Shown here: piece by piece, positions 15,957-24,523 of the stretch
Layout of the letters: each line of letters begins with the position of its first letter
Numbering within the stretch: position 1 is the first letter of the stretch
From: Hymenobacter nivis
GTDB lineage: Bacteria; Bacteroidota; Bacteroidia; Cytophagales; Hymenobacteraceae
DNA length: 64,000 nucleotides
Reading direction: 5' to 3'
Assembly: GCF_006439025.1 (NCBI RefSeq)
Contig: NZ_RCYZ01000005.1
Coordinates: 310,001-374,000, forward strand
The notes under the pieces: model-generated
The model's input: the letters and a program-made list of their open reading frames with translations, nothing else
The model's database searches: none
Told to the model about the DNA's origin: nothing
Translations under genes and position numbers: made by a program

Positions 15957-16823
15957 ATGCGCGTTGCCATCCAGGGTTTTCAAGGAAGTTTCCACCAAGT
16001 AGCGGCCCGCCAATACTTCGGGGCCGCCGCGGCCCTGAACTTCTGCGCCACCTTTGGCGAAGTGGTGGCCCAGGTAGCCGACGGCCGCGCCGACGCCGCC
16101 CTCATGGCCATGGAGAATTCGTTGGCCGGCAGCATTTTGCCTAATTATTTACTGCTAGAGCGGGCCAACCTCACTATCACCGGCGAGGTGTACCTGCCCA
16201 TTCACCAACACCTGCTGGCCCTGCCCGGCGCCACGCTGGCCGACGTGCACGCGGTGCACTCGCACCCGATGGCTTTGCGCCAGTGCGGCGATTTCCTGGC
16301 CCAGCACCCCCACTGGCAGCTCGTCGAAACCGAAGACACGGGCCTCAGCGCCCAACTGCTGGCCGAGCGCCAAACCCCGGGCGTGGCCGTGGTGGCGGGG
16401 GCCCAAGCGGCCACGGCGTTCGGCCTGCAATTGCTGGCCCCCGCCATCCACGACGACCCCCACAACTACACCCGATTCCTGGTGCTGGAGCGGGCCCCGG
16501 AAGCCCAGCCCGTAGCCGCGCCCGATAAAGCATCGCTGTATTTCTACACCTCGCACGCGCCGGGCTGCCTGGCCCAGGTGCTCACGCTGGTGGCCGCCCA
16601 CGGCCTCAATCTGAGCAAGTTGCAGTCGTGCCCCCGCCCCAGCCAGCCCTGGCACTACGGCTTCCACGCCGACGTAGAATTTGACAACCCTGCCCTGCTG
16701 GAAGCGCTGCTGCAAGAGCTGCCCCGCGTAACGGAGGAGCTGCGCGTGCTGGGCGCGTACCAGCGCGGCAGCATGGAATTCGAGGAATTAGTGACGGCAA
16801 TTAAAGAGCAAGCGAGTAATTAA
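15957..16823 (+). CDS. pheA: Prephenate dehydratase
   Basis: A 288-residue monofunctional enzyme converting prephenate to phenylpyruvate in Phe synthesis. The start MRVAIQGFQGSFHQ at 15957 is the normal family start; the frame's extension to 15861 overlaps the terminator. The catalytic region has NSLAGSI and the conserved NYTRFLVL (the essential Thr-Arg-Phe). The C-terminal ACT domain (about 195-270: APGCLAQVLTLVAAHGLNLS, then LQSCPRP) is the Phe-binding feedback site. First structural gene of the aromatic operon, directly behind the tandem attenuator. There is no chorismate mutase part; that activity is fused to the DAHP synthase at 19033. Confidence 0.94.
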   Translation: MRVAIQGFQGSFHQVAARQYFGAAAALNFCATFGEVVAQVADGRADAALMAMENSLAGSILPNYLLLERANLTITGEVYLPIHQHLLALPGATLADVHAVHSHPMALRQCGDFLAQHPHWQLVETEDTGLSAQLLAERQTPGVAVVAGAQAATAFGLQLLAPAIHDDPHNYTRFLVLERAPEAQPVAAPDKASLYFYTSHAPGCLAQVLTLVAAHGLNLSKLQSCPRPSQPWHYGFHADVEFDNPALLEALLQELPRVTEELRVLGAYQRGSMEFEELVTAIKEQASN

Positions 16824-16866
16824 TTATTCCAATAGAACCCGTCAATTAATAATTAACTGAATTAAG

Positions 16867-18060
16867 ATGAACGTCTCCGTAGCCAGCCGCCTCAGCCACA
16901 CCGGTGAATACTATTTCTCGCGCAAGCTGCGCGAGCTAGCGGCCCTGAATGCGGCGGGGGCCAACATCATCAGCCTGGGCATCGGCAGCCCCGACTTGCC
17001 GCCGCACCCGAGCGTGACGGCGGCCCTGGCGGCCACCGCGGCGCTGCCCACCGCCCACGGCTACCAGAGCTACCAGGGCACGCCGGCCCTGCGCGGGGCC
17101 CTGGCCGCGTTCTACCAGCGCCACTACGGCGTAGCCCTCGACCCGGCCACCGAAATATTGCCGCTGCTGGGCTCGAAGGAGGGCCTGATGCACATCGGGA
17201 TGACGTTTTTGGAAGCCGGCGACGCAGTACTCATTCCCAACCCCGGCTACCCAACCTACCGCGCCGTGGCCGAAATCTGCGGGGCCGAGGTGCGCGAATA
17301 CGACCTAACCGCCGCCACCGGCTGGCTGCCCGACCTGGGGGCCCTGGCGGCCACCGATTTGAGCCGGGTGAAGCTGATGCTGGTGAACTACCCGCACATG
17401 CCCACCGGCACCCCCGCCGGCCGGCCGTTCCTCACCGAACTCGTGGAATTCGCCCGGGCCCACAACATCCTGCTGGTGCACGACAACCCCTACGGCTTCG
17501 TGCTGAACGAGACGCCGCCCACGAGCTTGCTGTCCATCCCCGGCGCCAAGGACGTGGCCCTGGAACTGAATTCGCTGAGCAAGTCGCACAACCTGGCCGG
17601 CTGGCGCGTAGGGGCCCTGGTGGGCCGCGCCGATTTGCTGGCCGATATACTCCGCTTTAAGAGCAACATGGATTCGGGTATGTTTTTGCCCGTGCAGCAG
17701 GCTGCCGTGGCCGCCTTGGCGCTGGGCGACGACTGGTTCGCCGAGCTGAACGCCACGTACCGCGCCCGCCGCACGCTGGTAGTGGAGCTGCTGCAAGCGT
17801 TGGGCTGCGCCCCCGCGCCGGGCCAAGTGGGCCTCTTCATTTGGGCCCCCGTGCCGCCGCAATACGCCGACGGCTACGCCCTGAGCGACGCCGTGCTGGC
17901 CGAAGCCCGGGTATTTTTGACGCCCGGCGGCATTTTTGGCAGCAACGGCCTGGGCTACATCCGCGCCAGCCTGTGCCAGCCCGAAAGCCTGCTGCGCGAG
18001 GCCCTGGCCCGGGTGGTGGCGATGCGCGAGGCCCAGCACACTGCGCTGCCCGCCGCCTAG
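16867..18060 (+). CDS. Class I/II aminotransferase, probable aromatic transaminase
   Basis: A 397-residue PLP enzyme. Motifs in order: NPGYPTYRAVAEICGAE, NYPHMPTGTPA, HDNPYGF, and NSLSKSHNLAGWRVGALVG with the Schiff-base Lys at residue 239. It resembles the LL-DAP/aspartate aminotransferase branch. Its place between pheA and tyrA suggests that it transaminates phenylpyruvate and hydroxyphenylpyruvate, or prephenate to arogenate; sequence alone cannot choose. It begins 43 bp after pheA, across an AT-rich spacer with a weak inverted repeat (TTAATTATT/AATAATTAA). Cytoplasmic. Confidence 0.88.
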   Translation: MNVSVASRLSHTGEYYFSRKLRELAALNAAGANIISLGIGSPDLPPHPSVTAALAATAALPTAHGYQSYQGTPALRGALAAFYQRHYGVALDPATEILPLLGSKEGLMHIGMTFLEAGDAVLIPNPGYPTYRAVAEICGAEVREYDLTAATGWLPDLGALAATDLSRVKLMLVNYPHMPTGTPAGRPFLTELVEFARAHNILLVHDNPYGFVLNETPPTSLLSIPGAKDVALELNSLSKSHNLAGWRVGALVGRADLLADILRFKSNMDSGMFLPVQQAAVAALALGDDWFAELNATYRARRTLVVELLQALGCAPAPGQVGLFIWAPVPPQYADGYALSDAVLAEARVFLTPGGIFGSNGLGYIRASLCQPESLLREALARVVAMREAQHTALPAA

Positions 18061-18107
18061 CAGCCCGCCACCACTCATTACGTCTACCTTTTAATGCATC
18101 CCATTCT

Positions 18108-18953
18108 GTGACCGTCACCATCATCGGCCTTGGACTCATCGGCGGCTCGCTGGCCCTCAGCCTGCGGCAGCACGGGCTGGCATCGCGCCTCATCGGGGTA
18201 GAGCAAAACGCCGAGCACGCCCGCCGCGCCCTGGAACTGGGCTTGGTGGACGAGGTGGCAACCGACCTGCCCGCCGCCGTGCGCCGCGCCGACCTCGTGG
18301 TGGTGGCCGTGCCCATGGACGCCATGCTGGCCGTGTTGCCCCGGGTGCTCGACGCCACAGGGCCCCACCAAACGGTGATTGACGTGGGCTCGACCAAGGT
18401 GACGCTGCTGGCGGCCGTGGCCGCGCACCCGCGCCGCGGCCGCTTCGTGGCCACGCACCCCATGACCGGCACCGAGTATTCGGGCCCCGATGCCGCCGTG
18501 CTCGGCCTCTACGAAGGCAAAACGGTGGTGCTCTGCGACACCAGCCACAGCGACGCCGATGCCGTGCAGCTGGTTGAAGAACTGTTCAGGGCCCTGCCCA
18601 TGCGCTTGCTCTACCTTGATGCGCAGGCCCACGACTTGCACACGGCTTACGTGTCGCACATCTCGCACATCACCTCTTTTGCCCTGGCCCTCACCGTATT
18701 GGAAAAAGAAAAGGAGGAGCAACGCATCTTCGATTTGGCCGGCGGTGGCTTTGCGTCCACCGTGCGGCTGGCCAAAAGCTCGGCGGCCATGTGGGTGCCC
18801 ATCTTCCGCCAAAACCGGCCCAACGTGCTCGACGTGCTCGACGAGCACTTGCACCAGCTCCAGCACCTGCGCGACCTACTGGCACAGGAAGACTACGCCG
18901 GGCTGACCGACCAAATTCACCAGGCCAACCACATCCGCAAGACCATTCCCTAG
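18108..18953 (+). CDS. tyrA: Prephenate dehydrogenase
   Basis: A 281-residue NAD-dependent enzyme making 4-hydroxyphenylpyruvate for Tyr synthesis. The GTG at 18108 is the only start that places the Rossmann motif IIGLGLIGGSLALSL at the N-terminus. THPMTGTEYSGP and the helical dimer domain with SHISHITSFALAL (catalytic His region) follow. A six-codon frame, ATG at 18094 to TGA at 18109-18111, overlaps the GTG in another phase and may couple initiation. The C-terminus shows no ACT domain, so feedback may rest on the attenuator and the DAHP synthase. Confidence 0.92.
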   Translation: MTVTIIGLGLIGGSLALSLRQHGLASRLIGVEQNAEHARRALELGLVDEVATDLPAAVRRADLVVVAVPMDAMLAVLPRVLDATGPHQTVIDVGSTKVTLLAAVAAHPRRGRFVATHPMTGTEYSGPDAAVLGLYEGKTVVLCDTSHSDADAVQLVEELFRALPMRLLYLDAQAHDLHTAYVSHISHITSFALALTVLEKEKEEQRIFDLAGGGFASTVRLAKSSAAMWVPIFRQNRPNVLDVLDEHLHQLQHLRDLLAQEDYAGLTDQIHQANHIRKTIP

Positions 18954-19032
18954 CATTCAGTAATAAAAAGTACAAGCCGGCACAAACCACGGCTTACCTT
19001 CTCTCTGCAACCACACAACACTCCCAAACATC

Positions 19033-20103
19033 ATGTTCGACAAACTCTTCAACCGCCAACCCAACGACAAGCCGTTCCTCATTTCGGGGCCCTGCTCAGC
19101 CGAAACCGAAGACCAGGTGCTGGAAACCTGCCAGCGCCTGGCCGCCACCGGCAAAGTGCAGGCCCTGCGCGCCGGCATTTGGAAGCCCCGCACCAAGCCC
19201 GGCGGCTTTGAGGGCGTGGGCGCCAAGGGCCTGCCCTGGCTGAAAAAAGCCAGTGAGCTAACCGGCCTGCCCGTGGCCGTGGAAGTGGCCACCGCCAAGC
19301 ACGTCGAGGACTGCCTCGCCTTCGGCGTAGACCTTGTCTGGGTAGGTGCGCGCACCACCGGCAACCCGTTCTCGGTGCAGGAAATTGCCAACGCCTTGCG
19401 CGGCGTGGACATTCCAGTGCTGGTAAAAAACCCCATTCACCCCGAGTTGGAGCTGTGGGTGGGCGCCATCGAACGCCTACAGAAGGCAGGTTTGAAGCAA
19501 GTAGGCATGATTCACCGCGGCTTTTCGAGCTACGGCAACACCGATTTCCGCAACGCTCCGATGTGGCACCTGCCCATCGAAATGAAGCGCCGGATGCCCG
19601 AGCTGCCCATCCTCAACGACCCCAGCCACATCTGCGGCCGGCGCGACACGCTGTTTGCCGTGGCCCAGCAGGCCCTGGATTTGGACTTCGACGGGACGAT
19701 GATTGAGAGCCACATCGACCCCGACAACGCTTGGAGCGACGCCAAGCAGCAAATCACGCCCGAGGTGCTCGGCCAACTTATTACCGACTTGGTATGGCGC
19801 CACGAAACCACGGATAAAGCCGAGTTCCTGAACGCGCTGGCCGGCCTGCGCGAGCAAATCAATAACCTCGACGCCGAGGTAATGCAGTTGCTGGGCCGCC
19901 GCATGGCCGTAGCCGAAAAAATTGGCCAGTACAAGAAGGACAACGACATCACCATCCTGCAAACCGCCCGCCTCAACGAAATCATGGAGCGCAGCAAGCG
20001 CCAGGGGGCCCAAGTTGGCCTCACCGAAGACTTTGTGGAGCGCTACATGGAAGCCGTTCACCTGGAGTCCGTTACCCACCAGGAAAAGATAATGAACAGC
20101 TAA
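19033..20103 (+). CDS. Bifunctional DAHP synthase / chorismate mutase
   Basis: A 356-residue fusion. Residues 1 to about 255 are a type I-beta (KDOPS-like) DAHP synthase: ISGPCSAET, RAGIWKPRTKPGGFEG, NDPSHICGRRD, ESHIDPDNAWSDAKQQ. Residues about 265-356 are an AroQ-type chorismate mutase (LREQINNLDAEVMQLLGRRM, VAEKIGQYKK). The enzyme makes the first intermediate of the shikimate pathway and also turns chorismate into prephenate, the substrate of pheA and tyrA in the same operon. In Bacteroidota the fused mutase usually also provides allosteric control by prephenate. It is the last gene of the operon, 79 bp after tyrA. Confidence 0.94.
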   Translation: MFDKLFNRQPNDKPFLISGPCSAETEDQVLETCQRLAATGKVQALRAGIWKPRTKPGGFEGVGAKGLPWLKKASELTGLPVAVEVATAKHVEDCLAFGVDLVWVGARTTGNPFSVQEIANALRGVDIPVLVKNPIHPELELWVGAIERLQKAGLKQVGMIHRGFSSYGNTDFRNAPMWHLPIEMKRRMPELPILNDPSHICGRRDTLFAVAQQALDLDFDGTMIESHIDPDNAWSDAKQQITPEVLGQLITDLVWRHETTDKAEFLNALAGLREQINNLDAEVMQLLGRRMAVAEKIGQYKKDNDITILQTARLNEIMERSKRQGAQVGLTEDFVERYMEAVHLESVTHQEKIMNS

Positions 20104-20153
20104 CTAATAATTAGCTACGGACGGGCATGGCTGCCAATAGGCCGTTATGCCAA

Positions 20154-20251
20154 AAGGCCCTCATGCTGAACGAAGTGAAGCATCTTTTTTTGCGCAAGTA
20201 AGTAATTACATTGCAGGAAAGATGCTTCACTTCGTTCAGCATGAGGGCCTT
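20154..20251. repeat. 98 bp inverted repeat with 34 bp perfect arms
   Basis: The arms 20154-20187 and 20218-20251 are perfect complements, containing CTGAACGAAGTGAAGCATC, around a 30 nt loop. It lies between the convergent operon end and lysA. No target-site duplication is obvious. It could be a small non-autonomous element or REP-like repeat, or simply a terminator. Confidence 0.7.
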
Positions 20252-20273
20252 GTCTATTATTTAATTAACTAGC

Positions 20274-20299
20274 CGTTCCGAATTAATTAATTCGGAACG
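20274..20299. terminator. Palindrome, probable terminator of lysA
   Basis: A perfect 26 bp palindrome (CGTTCCGAATTAA and its complement) 10 bp past the lysA stop on the minus strand. No long T run follows, so termination is only likely. Confidence 0.5.
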
Positions 20300-20308
20300 A
20301 CTAATTAA

Positions 20309-21514
20309 TTATTCTTGACCCGCCAGCAGGTCCTCAAAGGTTTGGCGGCGGCGGATTTGTCGTAATTGGCCGTTTTCCAGGAGCACTTCGGCGGGGCGCA
20401 CGCGCGAGTTGAAGCTGCTGCTCATTTCGAAGCCGTAGGCGCCGGCGTTGTGGAAGGCCAGCAGGTCGCCTTCGCGCACTTCGGGCAGGCGGCGGTCCCA
20501 GGCGAAGGTGTCGGTTTCGCAGATGTTGCCCACCACCGTGTACACCCGCTCGGGGCCCTCGGGGTGGCTCAAGTTGCTGATGGTGTGGTAGCTGTCGTAG
20601 AACATGGGCCGGATGAGGTGGTTGAACCCCGAATCGACGCCGGCGAATACTGTGGCGGGCGTTTGCTTCACCACGGCCACGCGCACCAGCAGGAACCCGG
20701 CCTCGCTGACGAGGTACTTGCCTGGCTCAAACCAGGCTTGCAGCGGCCGGCCGTACTCCTGCTCAAACTCGGCGAAGGCGGCCGTGACGCGGCGGCCTAG
20801 CTCATCCATGTCGGTGGCCACGTCGCCGGGCTTGTAGGGCACCTTAAAGCCCGAGCCCAGGTCCAGAAACTCCAGGTCGGGGAAGCGGCGGGCGGCTTCG
20901 AACAGCACATCCAGGGCCCGCAGAAACACGTCCACGTCCTTGATTTCGGAGCCCGTGTGCATGTGCAGGCCCTTCACGTTCAGGCCGGTGCCCTTCACCA
21001 CGCGCTCGAGGTGGCGCATTTGGTGGATGCTGATGCCGAACTTACTATCAATGTGGCCGGTGGAAATCTTGTAGTTGCCGCCCGCCTCGATGTGCGGGTT
21101 CAGCCGGATGCACACCGGGTAGCTGCCGCCGAAGGTGGTGCCGAAGCGTTCCAGCATCGAAATGTTGTCGATGTTGAGGTGCACGCCCAGGTCTTTGGCG
21201 GCCACAATTTCCTCAAACGCAACGCTGTTGGGCGTGAAGAGGATGTTTTCGGGCGCGAAGCCGGCGTGCAGGCCCAGCTTCACTTCGTTCAGGCTCACGC
21301 AGTCGAGGCCCGCGCCCAGGCCCCGGATGTGGCGCAGGATGGCCTGGTTGCTCAGGGCCTTGCAGGCATAAAAAAACCGCGTGGGGTGGCCCGTGAAGGC
21401 CGTTTCCAGCTGGTGGTACTGCCGGGCGATGGTTTCAGCCTGGTACACGTAGAGCGGGGTGCCAAACTGCTCGGCGGCAGCCAGCAGCGTTTCGGCGGGG
21501 AGGGTAGCGGACAT
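20309..21514 (-). CDS. lysA: Diaminopimelate decarboxylase
   Basis: A 401-residue fold type III PLP enzyme making lysine from meso-diaminopimelate. The start MSATLPAETLLAAAEQFG at 21514 fits the family; the frame upstream is not protein-like. Visible: RFFYACKALSNQAIL with the PLP Lys, the Gly-rich LDLGSGFKVPY, HMHTGSEI, and EPGKYLVSEAG. ICETDTFAWDR contributes the active-site Cys, and NAGAYGFEMSSSFNSR closes the site. Monocistronic. On the minus strand TACTTTTA just upstream of the ATG is a near-consensus -7 box, giving a very short 5' UTR. Confidence 0.95.
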   Translation of the reverse strand: MSATLPAETLLAAAEQFGTPLYVYQAETIARQYHQLETAFTGHPTRFFYACKALSNQAILRHIRGLGAGLDCVSLNEVKLGLHAGFAPENILFTPNSVAFEEIVAAKDLGVHLNIDNISMLERFGTTFGGSYPVCIRLNPHIEAGGNYKISTGHIDSKFGISIHQMRHLERVVKGTGLNVKGLHMHTGSEIKDVDVFLRALDVLFEAARRFPDLEFLDLGSGFKVPYKPGDVATDMDELGRRVTAAFAEFEQEYGRPLQAWFEPGKYLVSEAGFLLVRVAVVKQTPATVFAGVDSGFNHLIRPMFYDSYHTISNLSHPEGPERVYTVVGNICETDTFAWDRRLPEVREGDLLAFHNAGAYGFEMSSSFNSRVRPAEVLLENGQLRQIRRRQTFEDLLAGQE

Positions 21515-21596
21515 AGGCCGTAAAAGTACGGCCGCCCCGCCCGCGCTGGGAAGTTTTTGCCGCGTGCGGGTTACGCAGAAGCTATATTCTTGCCTT

Positions 21597-22118
21597 ATGT
21601 CCGACAAACTACCCGAAGTGTGGCTCCGGGGGCCCCTGCCCGCCGTGCCGCCGCTGCTCCAGCCGGTGGCCCACGCCCTGCTGCAAGCCCAGGCTGACGT
21701 GGCCGCGGCCCTGGCGTCTTTTCCCGCCGAAAAGCTGTGGGAGCGGCCGGCCGGCGTGGCCTCGGTGGGCTTCCACCTCCAGCACCTGGCCGGCGTGCTC
21801 GACCGCATGCTCACCTATGCCCAGCACCAGCCCCTCAGCCCCGCGCAGCTCGCCTACCTCGCCGCCGAGGGCCACCCTGCCCCCGGCAATGGGGCCCCTG
21901 ATAGTCAGGTAGAATACCTGCAAAACGCCTTCGGGGGTAAGGTGCAGCAGGCCCTGGCCCAGCTGCACCTTACCCCCGAAAATACGCTGACCGAGTACCG
22001 CCCGGTGGGCCGCGCCGCCCTGCCGTCCACCGTCATCGGCCTGCTGGTGCACGCCGCCGAGCACACCCAGCGCCACGTGGGCCAGTTGCTCGTCACGGCC
22101 CGCATTTTGGCCGGCTAG
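21597..22118 (+). CDS. DinB family protein
   Basis: A 173-residue helical-bundle protein of the DinB/YfiT type. Metal-ligand His residues are in GFHLQHLAGVLD and in HAAEHTQRHVGQLL, the standard three-His pattern. The start is the ATG at 21597, directly after a TATTCTTG that resembles a -7 box (seven of eight), so the leader would be very short. Relatives act as metal-dependent thiol transferases or are stress-induced with unknown substrates. It ends 5 bp before the stop of the convergent gene at 22124, with no room for a terminator hairpin. Confidence 0.85.
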   Translation: MSDKLPEVWLRGPLPAVPPLLQPVAHALLQAQADVAAALASFPAEKLWERPAGVASVGFHLQHLAGVLDRMLTYAQHQPLSPAQLAYLAAEGHPAPGNGAPDSQVEYLQNAFGGKVQQALAQLHLTPENTLTEYRPVGRAALPSTVIGLLVHAAEHTQRHVGQLLVTARILAG

Positions 22119-22123
22119 GGGCC

Positions 22124-22690
22124 CTATTGGGCCACCGGTTGACCCTGGCCGTCGAAGTGCAGCTCCTTGGTTTGGCCGCCGTCCTCGAAGCGCACCACGT
22201 AGTGGCCGGGCTGCTTCTTGTCTTCGGACACCATTTTCAGCTTGCCCTTGGGATAAGTTTTCTCGATGTAAGCCCGGGCGGCGGCCATGCCGGCCGTTTG
22301 CGCCGGCGAGGCAGCGTGCAGCACCACGTTGTGCTGCTTGTTGAAGGCCAGCACTTCCGGCGAATTTTCGTGGCCTTTGGTGGTCACCAAAATTACCCCG
22401 CTGCCCGTGGCCTTGCCCGTCAGCGCCTCAGCTTCTTTGCCTTTCAGCACGTTGATGGAGCCAATGCTTTCGGGGTTCATCGTGCTGAGGGCGTCGGGGG
22501 CCATCAGCTTGCCGTCCACGTAGTAGGTTACGTCGGTGGGCAGCGGCTTTTTGGGCTCGTTGGCCACCACCGTGGGTGTCACGGTTTGGGCGTGGGCGGC
22601 GGCGCCCCCCAAGGCCAGCGCCACGGCCAGGGGCCCCAGCAGGACACGGCGCAGGCTCAGCAAACGGGCGGAAACGGGTTGGTTTTGCAT
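22124..22690 (-). CDS. Secreted TonB-plug-like protein next to M56 sensor
   Basis: A 188-residue protein with a signal peptide (GGAAAHAQT) and one domain resembling the plug of TonB-dependent receptors: TYYVDGKLMA, NPESIGSINVLKGKEAEALT, SGVILVTTKG. The domain is nearly identical in protein and DNA to one inside the M56 peptidase gene next to it (22341-22538 against 23398-23593). The remaining C-terminal part (YIEKTYPKGKLKMVSEDKK) matches the end of that same protein in pattern. It is probably periplasmic and may bind or be cleaved by the M56 protein. No barrel is present, so it is not a receptor. Function unknown. Confidence 0.75.
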   Translation of the reverse strand: MQNQPVSARLLSLRRVLLGPLAVALALGGAAAHAQTVTPTVVANEPKKPLPTDVTYYVDGKLMAPDALSTMNPESIGSINVLKGKEAEALTGKATGSGVILVTTKGHENSPEVLAFNKQHNVVLHAASPAQTAGMAAARAYIEKTYPKGKLKMVSEDKKQPGHYVVRFEDGGQTKELHFDGQGQPVAQ

Positions 22691-22757
22691 GGGAATGAAG
22701 GGATTGGATGGGTGGAAATGGGGAAAGGAAAAACGTGAATGGCCGCTGGGGCCCTAT

Positions 22758-24521
22758 TTATTCAATTACCGGCTGGCCTTGGGCGTCAAACACAGCGTAC
22801 TGTGGGCGGCGGCCTTGCGTCACTTCCACGCGGTAGTTCAATTGCCCGGTTTTAGCATTTTTCAACTCCGTGACGCCCGTAATTCGGCTATCGGGGTAAT
22901 TCTTGGTGATGTAGGCCAGCGCCGGGGCCGCCACGTAGCTGATGGACACGGCGCGGCCAGCAGGCGGGGCCGTTTGAGCGGGGGCAATTGGCTGGGGGCC
23001 CCCAGTGGCATGGAAGGCAATCTGCCCTTTTTGCGGCGCTATCTGCTGGATTCTTTTATTAAATTCGACCACTTCAGGCGAATCCATTTTGGCTTTCGTG
23101 GTGACGGCAATGACGATGCGCGAGTCACCGTTGTAGCCCAAAAACTGCTTCGCCATTTCGCCCTTCAAAATTTGCATACTGGCTATGTCCTTAACGGCGT
23201 CAGCGGTCACTGCATCCGCATACTGGCCGTCCACATAGTAGCTGCGCGCCGCCCCTTTGAACGGCTTGAGCCCGGGCTTCGGGCCGCTCTGAGGCACTAC
23301 TGCTACAACCGCTGCGGGGGCCCCAGCGCGCATTGCCCTGGCCTCGCCCTGGTCGTTGATGCCCATTAGGCGCGGGGCCAGGCGTCGCACTTTCTCATTG
23401 AAGGCCAGCACTTCCGGCGAATTCTCGTGGCCCTTGGTGGTCACCAAAATTGCTCCGCTGCCCGTGGCCTTGCCCGTCAGCGCCTCGGCCTGCTGGCCTT
23501 TTAGCACGTTGATGGAGCTAATGCTTTCGGGTTTCACGACGCTAAGGGCGTCGGAGGCCACCAGCTGGCCGTCCACGTAGTACACCGCGTCGGAGGGCAG
23601 CAGCTTTGGGGCTACGGGGGCTACTGCGGGGAGCGGCACGGGCTCTGCCTGGGCACCGGAAAAGGCCAGCGCGGCGGCCACCACCAGGGGCCCGGCCAGG
23701 GCGTAGCGCAACAATTGCAAGCGATTGGAAACGGGGCGGTTCATCATCAGAATGCGGTTTTTGAGGGTGGAAAAGGAGAAGGGCGAGACGAGGGCGGGGC
23801 TGCCCGCGGGGGGCCCCAGCCGGAGCAAGCTGTACTGGTAGGCGCGGCGGTCGAGGCCGGTGCGCAGGGTGGCCGCGTCAGCCAGGTATTCGAGGTTGTC
23901 GAGCAGGGCGCGGCGCAGCAGCCACGCCGCCGGGTTCAGCCAGAACACGGCCGTGGCCACGTGGGCCAGCAGCACGTCGAGGGTGTGGGCCTGGCGCACA
24001 TGGGCCTGCTCGTGGGCCAGCACCGCGGCCAGCTCAGCGGGGGCCGGGTGCTGCGCGGGGCTGAGGTAGATGGTGCGGCCGAAGGAGAACGGGCCGCCCC
24101 CGCCGGCCAGCTGCCGGTAGGCCATGCCGCCCGGGGCCAGCGCGGGCCGGGCCGCCCGGTGCAGCCGCGCCAGCGACAGCAGCTGCACCAGCAGGCGGCC
24201 CAGCAGCAGCGCCGCGCCGGCCGCGTAGGCCGCCAGCAGCCAGGCCGGCCAGTCGGGCCCCGGGGCGGGCAGCGCCGCCGCGGGGGCCCCGGCGGGCAGC
24301 TCGGCCAGCACCCAGGCTACGGCGGGCGCGGGCGCAGCGGCCGGCCACAGCGCGGGCACGGGCAGGGCCGGGTAGATGGCGGCAAACAGCAGCGTAAACG
24401 CCAGGTACGCCCGGTTTAGAGCGAAGAACGTGAGCGGGCGCAGCAGCCCGAAGTAGGCGGCCGCAAACAGCAGCAGCACCGCGTGGGCCTTGAGTAGGTA
24501 GAGCAACGGCGCGGACGGCAT
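22758..24521 (-). CDS. M56 (BlaR1-type) metallopeptidase with TonB-plug-like sensor domains
   Basis: A 587-residue membrane protein. About 280 N-terminal residues form the M56 peptidase with several membrane segments and the zinc motif HEQAH (His170, Glu171, His174). A membrane segment near 265-285 leads to a periplasmic part with two plug-like repeats (YYVDGQLVASDALS; YYVDGQYADAVTAD) and a third C-terminal alpha/beta segment (YITKNYPDSRITGV). It should sense an envelope signal and cleave the BlaI-type repressor encoded 2 bp upstream. The usual penicillin-binding sensor is absent, so a beta-lactam signal is not supported. Confidence 0.85.
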   Translation of the reverse strand: MPSAPLLYLLKAHAVLLLFAAAYFGLLRPLTFFALNRAYLAFTLLFAAIYPALPVPALWPAAAPAPAVAWVLAELPAGAPAAALPAPGPDWPAWLLAAYAAGAALLLGRLLVQLLSLARLHRAARPALAPGGMAYRQLAGGGGPFSFGRTIYLSPAQHPAPAELAAVLAHEQAHVRQAHTLDVLLAHVATAVFWLNPAAWLLRRALLDNLEYLADAATLRTGLDRRAYQYSLLRLGPPAGSPALVSPFSFSTLKNRILMMNRPVSNRLQLLRYALAGPLVVAAALAFSGAQAEPVPLPAVAPVAPKLLPSDAVYYVDGQLVASDALSVVKPESISSINVLKGQQAEALTGKATGSGAILVTTKGHENSPEVLAFNEKVRRLAPRLMGINDQGEARAMRAGAPAAVVAVVPQSGPKPGLKPFKGAARSYYVDGQYADAVTADAVKDIASMQILKGEMAKQFLGYNGDSRIVIAVTTKAKMDSPEVVEFNKRIQQIAPQKGQIAFHATGGPQPIAPAQTAPPAGRAVSISYVAAPALAYITKNYPDSRITGVTELKNAKTGQLNYRVEVTQGRRPQYAVFDAQGQPVIE

Positions 24522-24523
24522 GG

